DNA from: Caldithrix sp.
Lineage (GTDB): Bacteria; Zhuqueibacterota; Zhuqueibacteria; Thermofontimicrobiales; Sulfurfontimicrobiaceae
Direction: 5' to 3'
NCBI GenBank assembly: GCA_020722815.1
Contig: DYKB01000001.1
Coordinates: forward strand, 124,001-188,000
Length of the DNA stretch: 64,000 bases
The notes below the pieces were generated by a model that saw only the letters and a list, made by a program, of their open reading frames with translations, was not told the origin of the DNA and searched no databases. Positions 47,802 through 56,541 of the stretch are shown piece by piece. Numbering within the stretch: position 1 is the first letter of the stretch; each line of letters opens with the position of its first letter. A program made the position numbers and the translations under genes.

Positions 47802-50800
47802 ATGGAAAAATTTGAAAATATAAATAGTCATTTACTGCAAGAACTCAAATCGATCCGCTTTAAACAGAAGCGGCTGACTTTATTTGCCGGGGTTATTTTT
47901 TCGGTTGGTATTTTTCTGATTTTGCTGCTAATCGGTTTAGGCCTGGAAGCTATTTTTCATTTTAAACCAGCAGCGAGAATTATTTTACTCTTCTCGCTGG
48001 GGCTTATTTTTGGGGCCGTCTGCTTTCGGTTTATCTTTTTTCCACTTTATAATATTCTGATTCGAAGACATTATCCCAACCTTGAGATGCTTGCACTCGG
48101 TGTGGGCGCCAAATTTCCTGAACTTAAAGACCGTCTTTCGAATGCACTCCAATTATTTAGAAATTTAAAAAATAATGCAGAAGGCTATTCCACGGCATTA
48201 ATTGAATCCGCACTCGTGAAAATTGATGAGGATATTAAGACCGTTAATTTACAGACGGTAGTTGATCACACGGACATAAAAAGGGCAGGTAAATTTGCAG
48301 GTATCGTCTTCGTCTGCATCTTTATTCCATTATTTATTTTCCAGGTTGAATTCCAGAAAGCCGTATTTTATCTGAGTCATCCGGCTGTTTCATATACTTC
48401 GATGGTGAAATTTGAATTTGATATTAAGCCGGGCGACGTAAAAGTTCAAAAAGGCGATGATGTCACGATTTCGGCGCAAATCAAAAGTGAGGAATATGTC
48501 GATGGCGCCTTTCTCCTGCTGGAAAATTTAGCGAAATCGCAGCAAAATGAGTGGTTTTTACATCCCGGAACTGGCGGTGAATTTAAATATCAATTGGAGA
48601 ATGTAACGGACTCACTCCGTTATGCTTTTCGGGTTGGAGATCAAACAAGTGCGTTTTACAAAATAGCAGTCGTGGAATTGCCCTTGATTCGGAAAATTCA
48701 GGTTCAATTGACATATCCCGATTATACAAAAATGCCGGCGCAATATCTGGATGAAAATAATGGTGATATTATTGCCATAAATGGGACGCATGCCCGGATT
48801 GTTGTTAATGGAAACAAGCCCCTTGAAAAGGCTGAACTGGTTTTTAGTGATGATCCGAAAAAAGAATTACGAATTAATGGAACCGATGCGAGTGGGGATT
48901 TCTTTGTCAATAAAAATCAGACCTATTACATTGATTTGACCGATAATGAAAAATTGAAAAGCATTGATCCCATTACCTATAAAATAGAAGCGATCCCGGA
49001 TCAATCGCCTATTATTAAAATTGTGGCACCGGCGATGGATTTAGATATTAATCAGGATACGCGAATTATCCTGCTTGCTGAAGCCGAAGATGATTTTGGT
49101 TTCACCGAAGCAAAATTAAAATATCAAATCATTCGCAATAACCAGCCGGAGCCGGAACCACTGACGGCCATTAATATTCCGCTTAAAAATCCTTCTGTGG
49201 AAAAAATTTCAATGGAGTATGAATGGGATCTGGCAACGCTGAATCTGAATCCATCGGACATGGTTCAGTATTATATAGAAATTTTGGATAACGATCAAAT
49301 TACAGGTCCGAAATCCGCCCGCAGTTTGACTTTCATGTTGCGTTATCCTTCGATGGATGAAATGTATACTGAAGTTGAGCAGACTCAGCAAGCGGTGGAT
49401 GATGAGTTAGAGAAAGTCCAATCGCAAAGTCAGGAATTAAAAGAAAAAATCGATGAAATTGTTGAAGAGCTTAAAAAAGATCCAAAGGTAAGCTGGGAAG
49501 AGAAAAAAAATATTGAAGACGCCCTGGAATCGCAAAAAAAACTTTTTAATGATCTGGAGAAAATTGATAAAAAATTAGATGAGATTGTCGATCGCGCTGA
49601 GAAAAATGAATTATTAAGCTATGAAACATTGAAAAAATATCAGGAATTGCAGGAGCTTTTCAACCAACTCGCCACCCCTGAATTCAAAAAAGCAATGGAC
49701 GAATTGAACAAAGCGCTTCAAAACATTGATCCCCAGCAAATTCAGGAAGCAATGAATAAAATGGAGTTTAATCAGGAATCCTTTTTGAAGAGTATTGAGC
49801 GGACAATTTCACTTTTGAAAAGAATTCAAATTGAACAGAAACTGGATGAATTAATCAATAAAGCCCAGGAATTAGCGCAACGGGAAGAAAATCTCCGTGA
49901 GGAAGCCCAAAAATCACCAGAAAATAAAGGTGATGCCCTGGCCTCTCAACAGAATGAGATTAATAAAGACACCGCAGCGCTCGAAAGTTTAATGGATAGC
50001 CTGCTCAGCAAAATGGCTGAATTACCTGATATGCCCATGGAAGATGTAGCGAAGGCGGCAGAAATATTGCGCCAGCAAGCGCTTCAAAGTCAGATGCAGA
50101 CGGCTAAAAATAGTTTTCAGCAGGGAAACATGCAAAATGGCGCCCGGCAAGCCCAGCAAATTCAGCAGACGCTGGAAAATTTTGCCAATATGCTCCAGCA
50201 GGCTAAACAGCAAATGTCGCAACAACAAAAGCAGGAGGTTTTGCAGGCGCTGCGTCGTTCGATTCAAGAGTTATTAAAACTTTCACAACGCCAGGAAGAA
50301 TTAATTGGCGACACCAAAAACACGCGCATGAATACGCCCAAGTTTAATGAAATGGCTGAACGGCAATTGAATATGATGCAAGCCCTGAGTCGGCAGGCTG
50401 AGGATTTACTGGCACTTTCACAAAAGACTTTTTTTATCACCCCTGAAATCGGGAAAGCGCTGGGAAAAAGCATGGGCGAAATGAAAAATGCACTCAATGC
50501 CATGGAGGAAAGAAATAATGCCCAGGCGAATGAAAATCAGGGGAATGCGATGGGCGCTTTGAATGAGACGATTCGTCATCTCCGTAGTTCGATGCAGAGT
50601 TGTTCGAACTCCTCTTCCGGAACGGGAATGGAGCAATTCATGCAGCAATTGCAGGCCGCGGCCGGAAAACAACAAAGTATCAATGCCCAAACTCAGGAAT
50701 TAGGTCAGGGAAGCCTTTCGATGCAACAACAAGCCGCTCTCGCCCGTTTAGCTGCGGAACAGATGCAATTGAAAAAAAATCTCGAAGAATTGGCAAATGA

Positions 50801-51176
50801 AGCTGGTGATCGTTCGGAAATACTCGGCCGGCTGGATGAAGTCACCCAGGAGATGGCGGAAGTTGCCCAGGAATTGAGTGCAAAGCAGCAGGTCAATTCA
50901 GAAGTTATCCAGCGGCAGGAACGAATTTTATCCCGCTTGCTGGATGCCCAGCGCTCCATGCGAACCCGTGATTATAGCCGGAAACGTGAATCTGAAGAAG
51001 GAAAATCTTATCAGGCACGACGGGTGATGGAATTATCTTCTGATATGAGTGAAGAAAATCGAAAACGTCAGGAAGATTTGTTGAAAGCATTAAAGGAAGG
51101 TTATTCGCGGGATTATCGGGAATTAATTAAACGCTATTTTGAAGCGATTTCAAGAGGTACGGATGAAAATAAATAA
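47802..51176 (+). CDS. DUF4175-like large membrane-anchored coiled-coil protein
   Basis: The 1,124-residue protein (ATG at 47802; an in-frame GTG at 47793 is less likely) has two N-terminal membrane helices (about 25-50 and 58-80) and a third near 165-185. An Ig-like or beta-rich extracytoplasmic region spans about 205-510. A very long helical, Gln/Glu/Met-rich part (about 525-1,090) is probably coiled coil. The order resembles DUF4175 proteins, which are found beside DUF4159 genes. I infer a scaffold in the periplasm; no catalytic motif is visible. It lies 20 bp after the DUF4159 gene and overlaps the next gene, indicating one operon. Confidence 0.75.
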   Translation: MEKFENINSHLLQELKSIRFKQKRLTLFAGVIFSVGIFLILLLIGLGLEAIFHFKPAARIILLFSLGLIFGAVCFRFIFFPLYNILIRRHYPNLEMLALGVGAKFPELKDRLSNALQLFRNLKNNAEGYSTALIESALVKIDEDIKTVNLQTVVDHTDIKRAGKFAGIVFVCIFIPLFIFQVEFQKAVFYLSHPAVSYTSMVKFEFDIKPGDVKVQKGDDVTISAQIKSEEYVDGAFLLLENLAKSQQNEWFLHPGTGGEFKYQLENVTDSLRYAFRVGDQTSAFYKIAVVELPLIRKIQVQLTYPDYTKMPAQYLDENNGDIIAINGTHARIVVNGNKPLEKAELVFSDDPKKELRINGTDASGDFFVNKNQTYYIDLTDNEKLKSIDPITYKIEAIPDQSPIIKIVAPAMDLDINQDTRIILLAEAEDDFGFTEAKLKYQIIRNNQPEPEPLTAINIPLKNPSVEKISMEYEWDLATLNLNPSDMVQYYIEILDNDQITGPKSARSLTFMLRYPSMDEMYTEVEQTQQAVDDELEKVQSQSQELKEKIDEIVEELKKDPKVSWEEKKNIEDALESQKKLFNDLEKIDKKLDEIVDRAEKNELLSYETLKKYQELQELFNQLATPEFKKAMDELNKALQNIDPQQIQEAMNKMEFNQESFLKSIERTISLLKRIQIEQKLDELINKAQELAQREENLREEAQKSPENKGDALASQQNEINKDTAALESLMDSLLSKMAELPDMPMEDVAKAAEILRQQALQSQMQTAKNSFQQGNMQNGARQAQQIQQTLENFANMLQQAKQQMSQQQKQEVLQALRRSIQELLKLSQRQEELIGDTKNTRMNTPKFNEMAERQLNMMQALSRQAEDLLALSQKTFFITPEIGKALGKSMGEMKNALNAMEERNNAQANENQGNAMGALNETIRHLRSSMQSCSNSSSGTGMEQFMQQLQAAAGKQQSINAQTQELGQGSLSMQQQAALARLAAEQMQLKKNLEELANEAGDRSEILGRLDEVTQEMAEVAQELSAKQQVNSEVIQRQERILSRLLDAQRSMRTRDYSRKRESEEGKSYQARRVMELSSDMSEENRKRQEDLLKALKEGYSRDYRELIKRYFEAISRGTDENK

Positions 51177-53001
51177 ATTTTTATATATCGGGGGATTAAT
51201 TTTATTACTCTTTTTTCAGCGCGGAATCACCCAAAATCAGATTTCTTTACCACCTAAACAGCAGCAATTAAGAATTGCGCAGGAATATGAAAATCTGGGT
51301 GATTTTACACAGGCTTTGAGCATTTATGAACAAATTTATAAAAACAATCCAGATGATCCAATTGCTTTTGATGGGATTAAACGAATTTTTTCAACTCAGA
51401 AACGGTTTACTGAATTAATCACCTTAATTGAAAAGCAGTTGCAACGACGTTATGATTTGACACTTGAAAGTGAACTGGGGACGGCTTATTATAAAAGTGG
51501 AAAAGAGAAAGAGGCTAATCAGCTGTGGTCTCAAATTCTTGAAAAAAGCAAACACAGTCTGGACGCATATCATTATGTTGCTCAGGAAATGATTGAAAAT
51601 CGGCTATATGATGAAGCCACCGCCCTTTATCTGGAAGGACGAAAGAAAAATGACCGTCCGGAACTTTTTACACTTGAGTTGGCCAATCTTTTTGCAGCAC
51701 GGATGGATTATGCCAATGCAGCCAATGAATATTTGAATTATTTAAAAATTAATCCGCGACAATATCCTTATATTGAAAGCAGTTTAAATCGATTGATTGA
51801 AAATGAGCCGGATATCGTCCAGAATTTCATTGAGATCGTTAAGAAAAAAACCGCCGAAACGCCAAACGATATCAGCCTGCGAAAATTATTGGTCAATTTT
51901 TATTTAAATAAACGTGACTACGAAAATAGTTTTGCTGAAATGACACTGCTGGATCAGCTTGAATCCGGATTAAAAAATAATCGACAAGTGGGACAAAGCC
52001 TCTTTGAATTTGGTACGGATTTACTTCAAGCCGGGGCATATATTTATGCAGAGCGGGCTTTTAATTTATTAATCCAGAAGTATCCACAATCCCCAATGGC
52101 CGATTTAGCACAATTAGGATTGGCACGCTCGTATCAATTGCAGAATAATCATGATCAGGCCCTGATAACATATCAGGAATTGATCGCCCGAAGTAAAAAC
52201 GCCTCCCAGACTCAGGAGGCGCTATTTGAAATTGCTGAAGTCAAATTAAATAAGCAATTTGACCCGCCTGGCGCTCGTTCTGCCTATCAACAAATTTTAA
52301 AAAACAGTAAAGGTGGCGATAGATATTTCCGGGCGCTTTTTGGTATTGGTGATTCATTCTTTGCTGAAGGCCGGCTGAATGAGGCCCGTGAATGGTATTC
52401 AAAACCACTGAAACAGGCAAAATTCCCTTTTAAAGATCGGATGACTGCGAATTACAAATTGGCATTAATAGATGTTGTCGAAGAAAAATTTGGTCCTGCT
52501 CAGAATAAATTAAATGAAATCATCACCCAGGCTTCCGGCCAGCATCAACAGGAGGAATTAGTCCTCGTAAATGATGCACTTGATTTGTCCTTGCTGCTGG
52601 AAAGCAATGCCACTGATGCTGCATTAAAATTATTTGTTAGAAAAATCTTGCTGCAGAAACAAAATAAAATTTCCGATGCTATTAATATATTAGAAGAAAT
52701 TGTTCAAAAATATCCAAAATCCACTTTATTGGATCGGGTAATGATGGATTTGGGGGAATTATATTCAATTTCGCGTGATTATGTGAACTCGATTAAAAGC
52801 TACCAACGCTTAATTACTGAATTTCCGGAAAGTAACTACGGCGACATTGCCAAACTTAAAATTGGTGAAATTTATGAAATTGGTCTAGGAAATCATCCGC
52901 AGGCGATAAAAGAGTATGAAGAATTTTTAATGCAATATCCCCGCAGTATTTATCTCGAAGATGTTCGTCGAAAGATTCGGTCATTGGAAAGGAATCTGTA
53001 A
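51163..53001 (+). CDS. Secreted tetratricopeptide-repeat protein
   Basis: From the ATG at 51163, preceded by GAGGT, this is a 612-residue protein with a signal peptide ending near RGIT|QNQIS. Helical TPR units run from about residue 35 to the end. The C-terminal ones are of the outer-membrane-assembly type (AERAFNLLIQKYPQSPMADLAQLGLARSY, SIKSYQRLITEFPESNYGDIAKLKIGEIYE, AIKEYEEFLMQYPRSIYLEDVRRKI). They resemble YbgF/BamD repeats. It overlaps the end of the DUF4175-like gene by 14 bp and abuts the next gene, so the three are translationally coupled. Probably a periplasmic or outer-membrane-associated scaffold. Confidence 0.8.
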   Translation: MKINKFLYIGGLILLLFFQRGITQNQISLPPKQQQLRIAQEYENLGDFTQALSIYEQIYKNNPDDPIAFDGIKRIFSTQKRFTELITLIEKQLQRRYDLTLESELGTAYYKSGKEKEANQLWSQILEKSKHSLDAYHYVAQEMIENRLYDEATALYLEGRKKNDRPELFTLELANLFAARMDYANAANEYLNYLKINPRQYPYIESSLNRLIENEPDIVQNFIEIVKKKTAETPNDISLRKLLVNFYLNKRDYENSFAEMTLLDQLESGLKNNRQVGQSLFEFGTDLLQAGAYIYAERAFNLLIQKYPQSPMADLAQLGLARSYQLQNNHDQALITYQELIARSKNASQTQEALFEIAEVKLNKQFDPPGARSAYQQILKNSKGGDRYFRALFGIGDSFFAEGRLNEAREWYSKPLKQAKFPFKDRMTANYKLALIDVVEEKFGPAQNKLNEIITQASGQHQQEELVLVNDALDLSLLLESNATDAALKLFVRKILLQKQNKISDAINILEEIVQKYPKSTLLDRVMMDLGELYSISRDYVNSIKSYQRLITEFPESNYGDIAKLKIGEIYEIGLGNHPQAIKEYEEFLMQYPRSIYLEDVRRKIRSLERNL

Positions 53002-54267
53002 ATGAGAAATTTGAAAATTATTTTACTTTTCCTGTTTTGTTTTGGTTATAGTTCCCTGAACGCTCAGAAAATTTTGATCTACATGGATCTGAAACAAACT
53101 GATCATTTAAAAGCTTATGGCGCCGCTTATTGGACGTTGGAGCGTGGGGTGAATGTTGAATGGTTACTCAATTATCGTGGTGGTTCCTTTCTGATCGATT
53201 ATTTTCCAGCTCTGGAACGCGAATTGCGAATCCGGGGAATTGCCTTCGAAAGCCTTGGTGGCGGCGATGTTGCCCGAATTTATGCGCAGATTGAAGAAAA
53301 TAATATGGAAAGCGTCCTCCTGGAAAAAGCGCCGGCCATTGCCATTTACCAATCTCCTCGCGAGACCAAATGGGATGATGCCGTTCATCTGGCACTGGTT
53401 TACGCAGAGGTTCCCTTTACAATTATCTGGGACGAAGAGGTTATGCGCGGCGATCTGGAAAAATATGATTGGCTGCATTTGCATCACGAAGATTTTACCG
53501 GGCAATATGGTAAATTTTACGCCAATTCCAAAAATGCGCCCTGGTATATCCAGATGGTTAAATTAAATGAAGATATAGCGCATAAATTAGGTTTTCAGAA
53601 AGTATCGGAAGAAAAGAAAGCGATTGCCCGGCTCATAAAAGAGTATGTTTTACGCGGCGGGTTCGTCTTCGCCATGTGCTCGGCGACAGATACGATCGAT
53701 CTGGCACTCGCGGCCGAAGGTGTCGATATTTGTCCGGCTGTTTTCGATGGGGATCCACCAGAGCCAAATTGTCAGGAAAAACTTGATTTTTCCAAAACCT
53801 TCGCCTTTGAAAAATTCAAATTAATTTTAAATCCAATGGTATATGAATTCTCGGATATCGATGTCCCCCCCGGAAATTATCCAGACTGGCGTCCTGCCGA
53901 AACGGATTATTTTACCCTTTTTGAATTTTCTGCCAAATATGATCCGGTTCCGACAATGTTAACCCAAAATCATGTCGCTGTTGTTCACGGTTTTATGGGA
54001 CAATCCACTGGATTTTTACGGTCACTCATTAAAAAATCAGTTACCATCCTTGCGGAATCTGAGGGAACGGATCAGGTCAAATATATTCATGGCAATACCG
54101 GTAAAGGCACTTTTACATTTTTTGGTGGACACGATCCGGAAGATTATCGACACTATGTGGGGGATCCGCCAACCAATTTATCATTACATAAGAATTCGCC
54201 TGGCTACCGTTTAATTTTAAATAATATTTTGTTTCCAGCCGCCAAAAAGAAGCATAGGAAAACTTGA
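53002..54267 (+). CDS. Conserved secreted protein of FCB bacteria, function unknown
   Basis: A signal peptide (about 1-21, NA|QKILI) leads a 400-residue mature protein. It begins IYMDLKQTDHLKAYGAAYWTL and contains NVEWLLNYRGGSFL. From memory, homologues in Bacteroidetes are often labelled asparagine synthetase B, but I see no glutaminase Cys or ATP-pyrophosphatase loop, so that label should not be used. Blocks such as GGFVFAMCSATDTIDLALAAEG and FTFFGGHDPEDY suggest an amidotransferase- or ThuA-like fold, related in style to the nearby DUF4159 protein. It starts one base after the TPR gene stop. Function unknown. Confidence 0.7.
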   Translation: MRNLKIILLFLFCFGYSSLNAQKILIYMDLKQTDHLKAYGAAYWTLERGVNVEWLLNYRGGSFLIDYFPALERELRIRGIAFESLGGGDVARIYAQIEENNMESVLLEKAPAIAIYQSPRETKWDDAVHLALVYAEVPFTIIWDEEVMRGDLEKYDWLHLHHEDFTGQYGKFYANSKNAPWYIQMVKLNEDIAHKLGFQKVSEEKKAIARLIKEYVLRGGFVFAMCSATDTIDLALAAEGVDICPAVFDGDPPEPNCQEKLDFSKTFAFEKFKLILNPMVYEFSDIDVPPGNYPDWRPAETDYFTLFEFSAKYDPVPTMLTQNHVAVVHGFMGQSTGFLRSLIKKSVTILAESEGTDQVKYIHGNTGKGTFTFFGGHDPEDYRHYVGDPPTNLSLHKNSPGYRLILNNILFPAAKKKHRKT

Positions 54268-54268
54268 G

Positions 54269-54664
54269 ATGACCAAAAAAGAATTTACAATTCGGAGTAC
54301 ATCACCTACGCAATTTATTAATATCGATCGACAGGTTCAGCAAATTCTCAATGAAAGTGGTATTTCAGATGGTATATGTGTTGTTTTTGTTCCGCATACT
54401 ACTGCCGCGGTGACGATAAATGAAAATGCCGATCCGGACGTTACGCATGATATCATTGATGAACTGAATAAAGTAATTCCCTGGGCGGATAATTATGCCC
54501 ACCGTGAAGGTAATTCAGCCGCGCACATAAAGGCCAGTCTTGTTGGAGCCTCCGAGGTCATTCTGGTGGAAAATGGCCGCCTTGTGTTGGGAACCTGGCA
54601 ATCCATCTTCTTTTGTGAATTTGATGGCCCCAGAACCCGCCATGTTTATGTCAAAGTTCAATAA
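54269..54664 (+). CDS. yjbQ: YjbQ/UPF0047 family protein (secondary thiamine-phosphate synthase-like)
   Basis: The 131-residue protein matches YjbQ throughout: VVFVPHTTAAVTINENADPDVTHDI, the AHREGNSAAHIKASLVGASEVILVENGRLVLGTWQSIFFCEFDGPR block with conserved His and Arg residues, and the C-terminal RHVYVKV. Members have weak thiamine-phosphate synthase activity, but the physiological role is unclear. It begins just after the stop of the previous gene and is cytoplasmic, unlike its secreted neighbours. Confidence 0.92.
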   Translation: MTKKEFTIRSTSPTQFINIDRQVQQILNESGISDGICVVFVPHTTAAVTINENADPDVTHDIIDELNKVIPWADNYAHREGNSAAHIKASLVGASEVILVENGRLVLGTWQSIFFCEFDGPRTRHVYVKVQ

Positions 54665-54813
54665 TACCCGGAACCTTATACTTTTTAGAAATGGTTAAAA
54701 TATCTTCTTCACGATTTCTTGAAATTTATCCGGCTGATCTTGATGAAATAAAAACGCATCAATTTGAGACTTTTTTACGTAAACGAAAACAAATAATTTC
54801 ATTCATTTCCCTC

Positions 54814-54842
54814 TTGAAAAAAATAACAAATTTTCGTAATAT
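54814..54842 (+). promoter_or_regulatory. Probable promoter of the lipoprotein-DUF350-aminopropyltransferase unit
   Basis: TTGAAA (54814-54819) and TAATAT (54837-54842) are spaced 17 bp apart, about 35 bp before the lipoprotein start. It marks a new transcription unit after yjbQ. Confidence 0.5.
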
Positions 54843-54876
54843 AGGATGTATCAACTCTGAAAAAAGGAGAAATCCA

Positions 54877-55620
54877 ATGTATGATAAGTTGAAAATAATT
54901 TTCCTTTTATTCCTGTTTATAAGCGTACTATTTTTAAATTGTAAAACTACGAATCCAGTGCAGGAACTTATCCGAACAGACCTACAGCATGTCCCGGAAT
55001 ATACCATCATTTTGGAAGATATGGATCAAAAAGGTTTTTTTTCCAAAGATTATTTCCATAAATACAAAATACTCACGGGGACCGGTGATACCACCAATTT
55101 TGGTGTGAATGAGCGCGTAACTGATTGGATAAATGTCCCGGGCCGATTTTACCAGCAAAATGAGCAATATCTGGGGATGGCCATCGCCTCAAAAGTGCCG
55201 GGCGGGGAAATCATTCAAACAGCCAACCCGCCTGGTTATCAGTATATTGGTGATAGCCGGTATGGTGAATGGCGGACTGATGAACGTGGAAATTCATTCT
55301 GGGAGTTTTATGGGAAGTATGCCCTTTTCCAAAATTTACTTTTTGGTTCATCCACCCCAGGTCTTTTGGATAATCGACGAATCGAACGGGGCGATTTTGA
55401 ATCCTATCGCCGTTCCAGAGAGCAAAATCGTCCATTTTTTGGCAGGAATAATGAATATGGAACCTGGGGTACACAAACCGAAAAAAACAAACCCAGTTTT
55501 TTTGAGCGAAATAAACAACGGATGGCACAGCGTCGTGCTGACTTTTCTTCGCGGGTGAGGTCGAAAATTGGACGGAGCTCCAGTTTTCGCTCCTCCCGAA
55601 GTTTTGGGCGTGGGAAATAG
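54877..55620 (+). CDS. Lipoprotein with Arg/Ser-rich tail in the PspA-associated cluster
   Basis: I start this at the ATG 54877, with AGGAGA upstream, which gives a lipoprotein signal ending LFLNC. The longer frame to 54691 would bury it. The 247-residue protein has a mixed central region (about 20-165, with VPGRFYQQNEQYLGMAI and YGEWRTDERGNSFWEFYGKYA). A basic low-complexity tail (about 175-247) ends RSSSFRSSRSFGRGK. The tail recalls secreted YgiB/YjfM-like (DUF1190) proteins that accompany DUF350 and PspA genes in enterobacteria, but I cannot show homology. It is the first gene of the DUF350/aminopropyltransferase operon. Confidence 0.65.
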   Translation: MYDKLKIIFLLFLFISVLFLNCKTTNPVQELIRTDLQHVPEYTIILEDMDQKGFFSKDYFHKYKILTGTGDTTNFGVNERVTDWINVPGRFYQQNEQYLGMAIASKVPGGEIIQTANPPGYQYIGDSRYGEWRTDERGNSFWEFYGKYALFQNLLFGSSTPGLLDNRRIERGDFESYRRSREQNRPFFGRNNEYGTWGTQTEKNKPSFFERNKQRMAQRRADFSSRVRSKIGRSSSFRSSRSFGRGK

Positions 55621-55665
55621 TCGTTGAAAAGATTAAAATTACTGTACGAAAAGGAGTAAAATATT

Positions 55666-56538
55666 ATGACTTCAGGCAATTCCTTTCAATTATTAATTTT
55701 GACTGAATTAGGTTATGGATTGATTTACCTGGTGGCCAGTTTTATCCTGTTTTATATTGGAAAACTGTTTTATCAACTTGTGAATCGACGTATTCAGGTT
55801 GATACTGAATTGGTAAAAAAAGATAATGTTGCATTTGCAATTTCTATGGTGGGGTACTATTTGGGATTGATTATGGCTATTGGCGGCGCGCTGGCTGGAC
55901 CGAGCCGTGGTTTGCTTCAGGATTTAATTGATTTTGGAATTTATGGGGTGTTAGCCATTATTTTAATGAACCTGGCGATTTTCATTAATTGCAGGCTCAT
56001 TCTCTATCGGTTTAGTAGCGAAGATGAGATTATTCGTGATCAAAATGCGGGAGCAGGCGCGATTCAGTTTGCCAGTTATGTTGCCACGGGGCTCATTATT
56101 TTGGGTGCTCTTTCAGGCGAAGATGGTGGATTGATTACGGCGCTTGTATTCTGGGCTTTGGGACAGGTAGTCATGGTTCTGGCCGGGCAGATTTATAGGT
56201 GGATGATTCCGTACGATATCCATGCTGAAATTGAAAGAGATAATGTTGCTGCAGGAGTCGGATTTGCGGGTGCCTTGCTGGCCATTGGTAACATCACCCG
56301 AATCGCTTGCAGTGGCGATTTTATCAGTTGGGATGAAAATCTTATTAAATTTGGTTATATCATTATTTTCGGTCTCATTCTGCTGCCTGTCACAAGATTG
56401 TTAACGGATAAAGTTCTTATCCCCGGTGAAAAACTAACTGATGAAATCGCTCATCAGGAAAAGCCGAATCTCGGCGCTGCTTTTGTTGAGGCTTTTTCCT
56501 ATATCGGAGCTTCTTTTTTAATTGGATGGGCTATCTAA
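55666..56538 (+). CDS. Tandem DUF350 membrane protein
   Basis: The 290-residue membrane protein has about eight helices and two DUF350 domains. The internal signature recurs four times: KKDNVAFAISMVGYYLG (about 50), IRDQNAGAGAIQFASYVATG (about 122), ERDNVAAGVGFAGALLA (about 185) and QEKPNLGAAFVEAFSYIG (about 265). A usual DUF350 protein (YjfL-like) is about 130 residues with two such signatures, so this is a fused duplication. Its biochemical role is unknown. DUF350 genes are repeatedly found beside PspA, YjfI and aminopropyltransferase or glutathionylspermidine synthase genes. It ends three bases before the next gene, so they are coupled. Confidence 0.85.
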   Translation: MTSGNSFQLLILTELGYGLIYLVASFILFYIGKLFYQLVNRRIQVDTELVKKDNVAFAISMVGYYLGLIMAIGGALAGPSRGLLQDLIDFGIYGVLAIILMNLAIFINCRLILYRFSSEDEIIRDQNAGAGAIQFASYVATGLIILGALSGEDGGLITALVFWALGQVVMVLAGQIYRWMIPYDIHAEIERDNVAAGVGFAGALLAIGNITRIACSGDFISWDENLIKFGYIIIFGLILLPVTRLLTDKVLIPGEKLTDEIAHQEKPNLGAAFVEAFSYIGASFLIGWAI

Positions 56539-56541
56539 CGT

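Noticed and set aside
53002..54267. Asparagine synthetase B
   Set aside because: A signal peptide is present, and no glutaminase or ATP-pyrophosphatase motif can be seen.
54691..54876. 62-residue N-terminal extension of the lipoprotein gene
   Set aside because: It would place the lipoprotein signal in mid-protein; AGGAGA and a promoter support the start at 54877.
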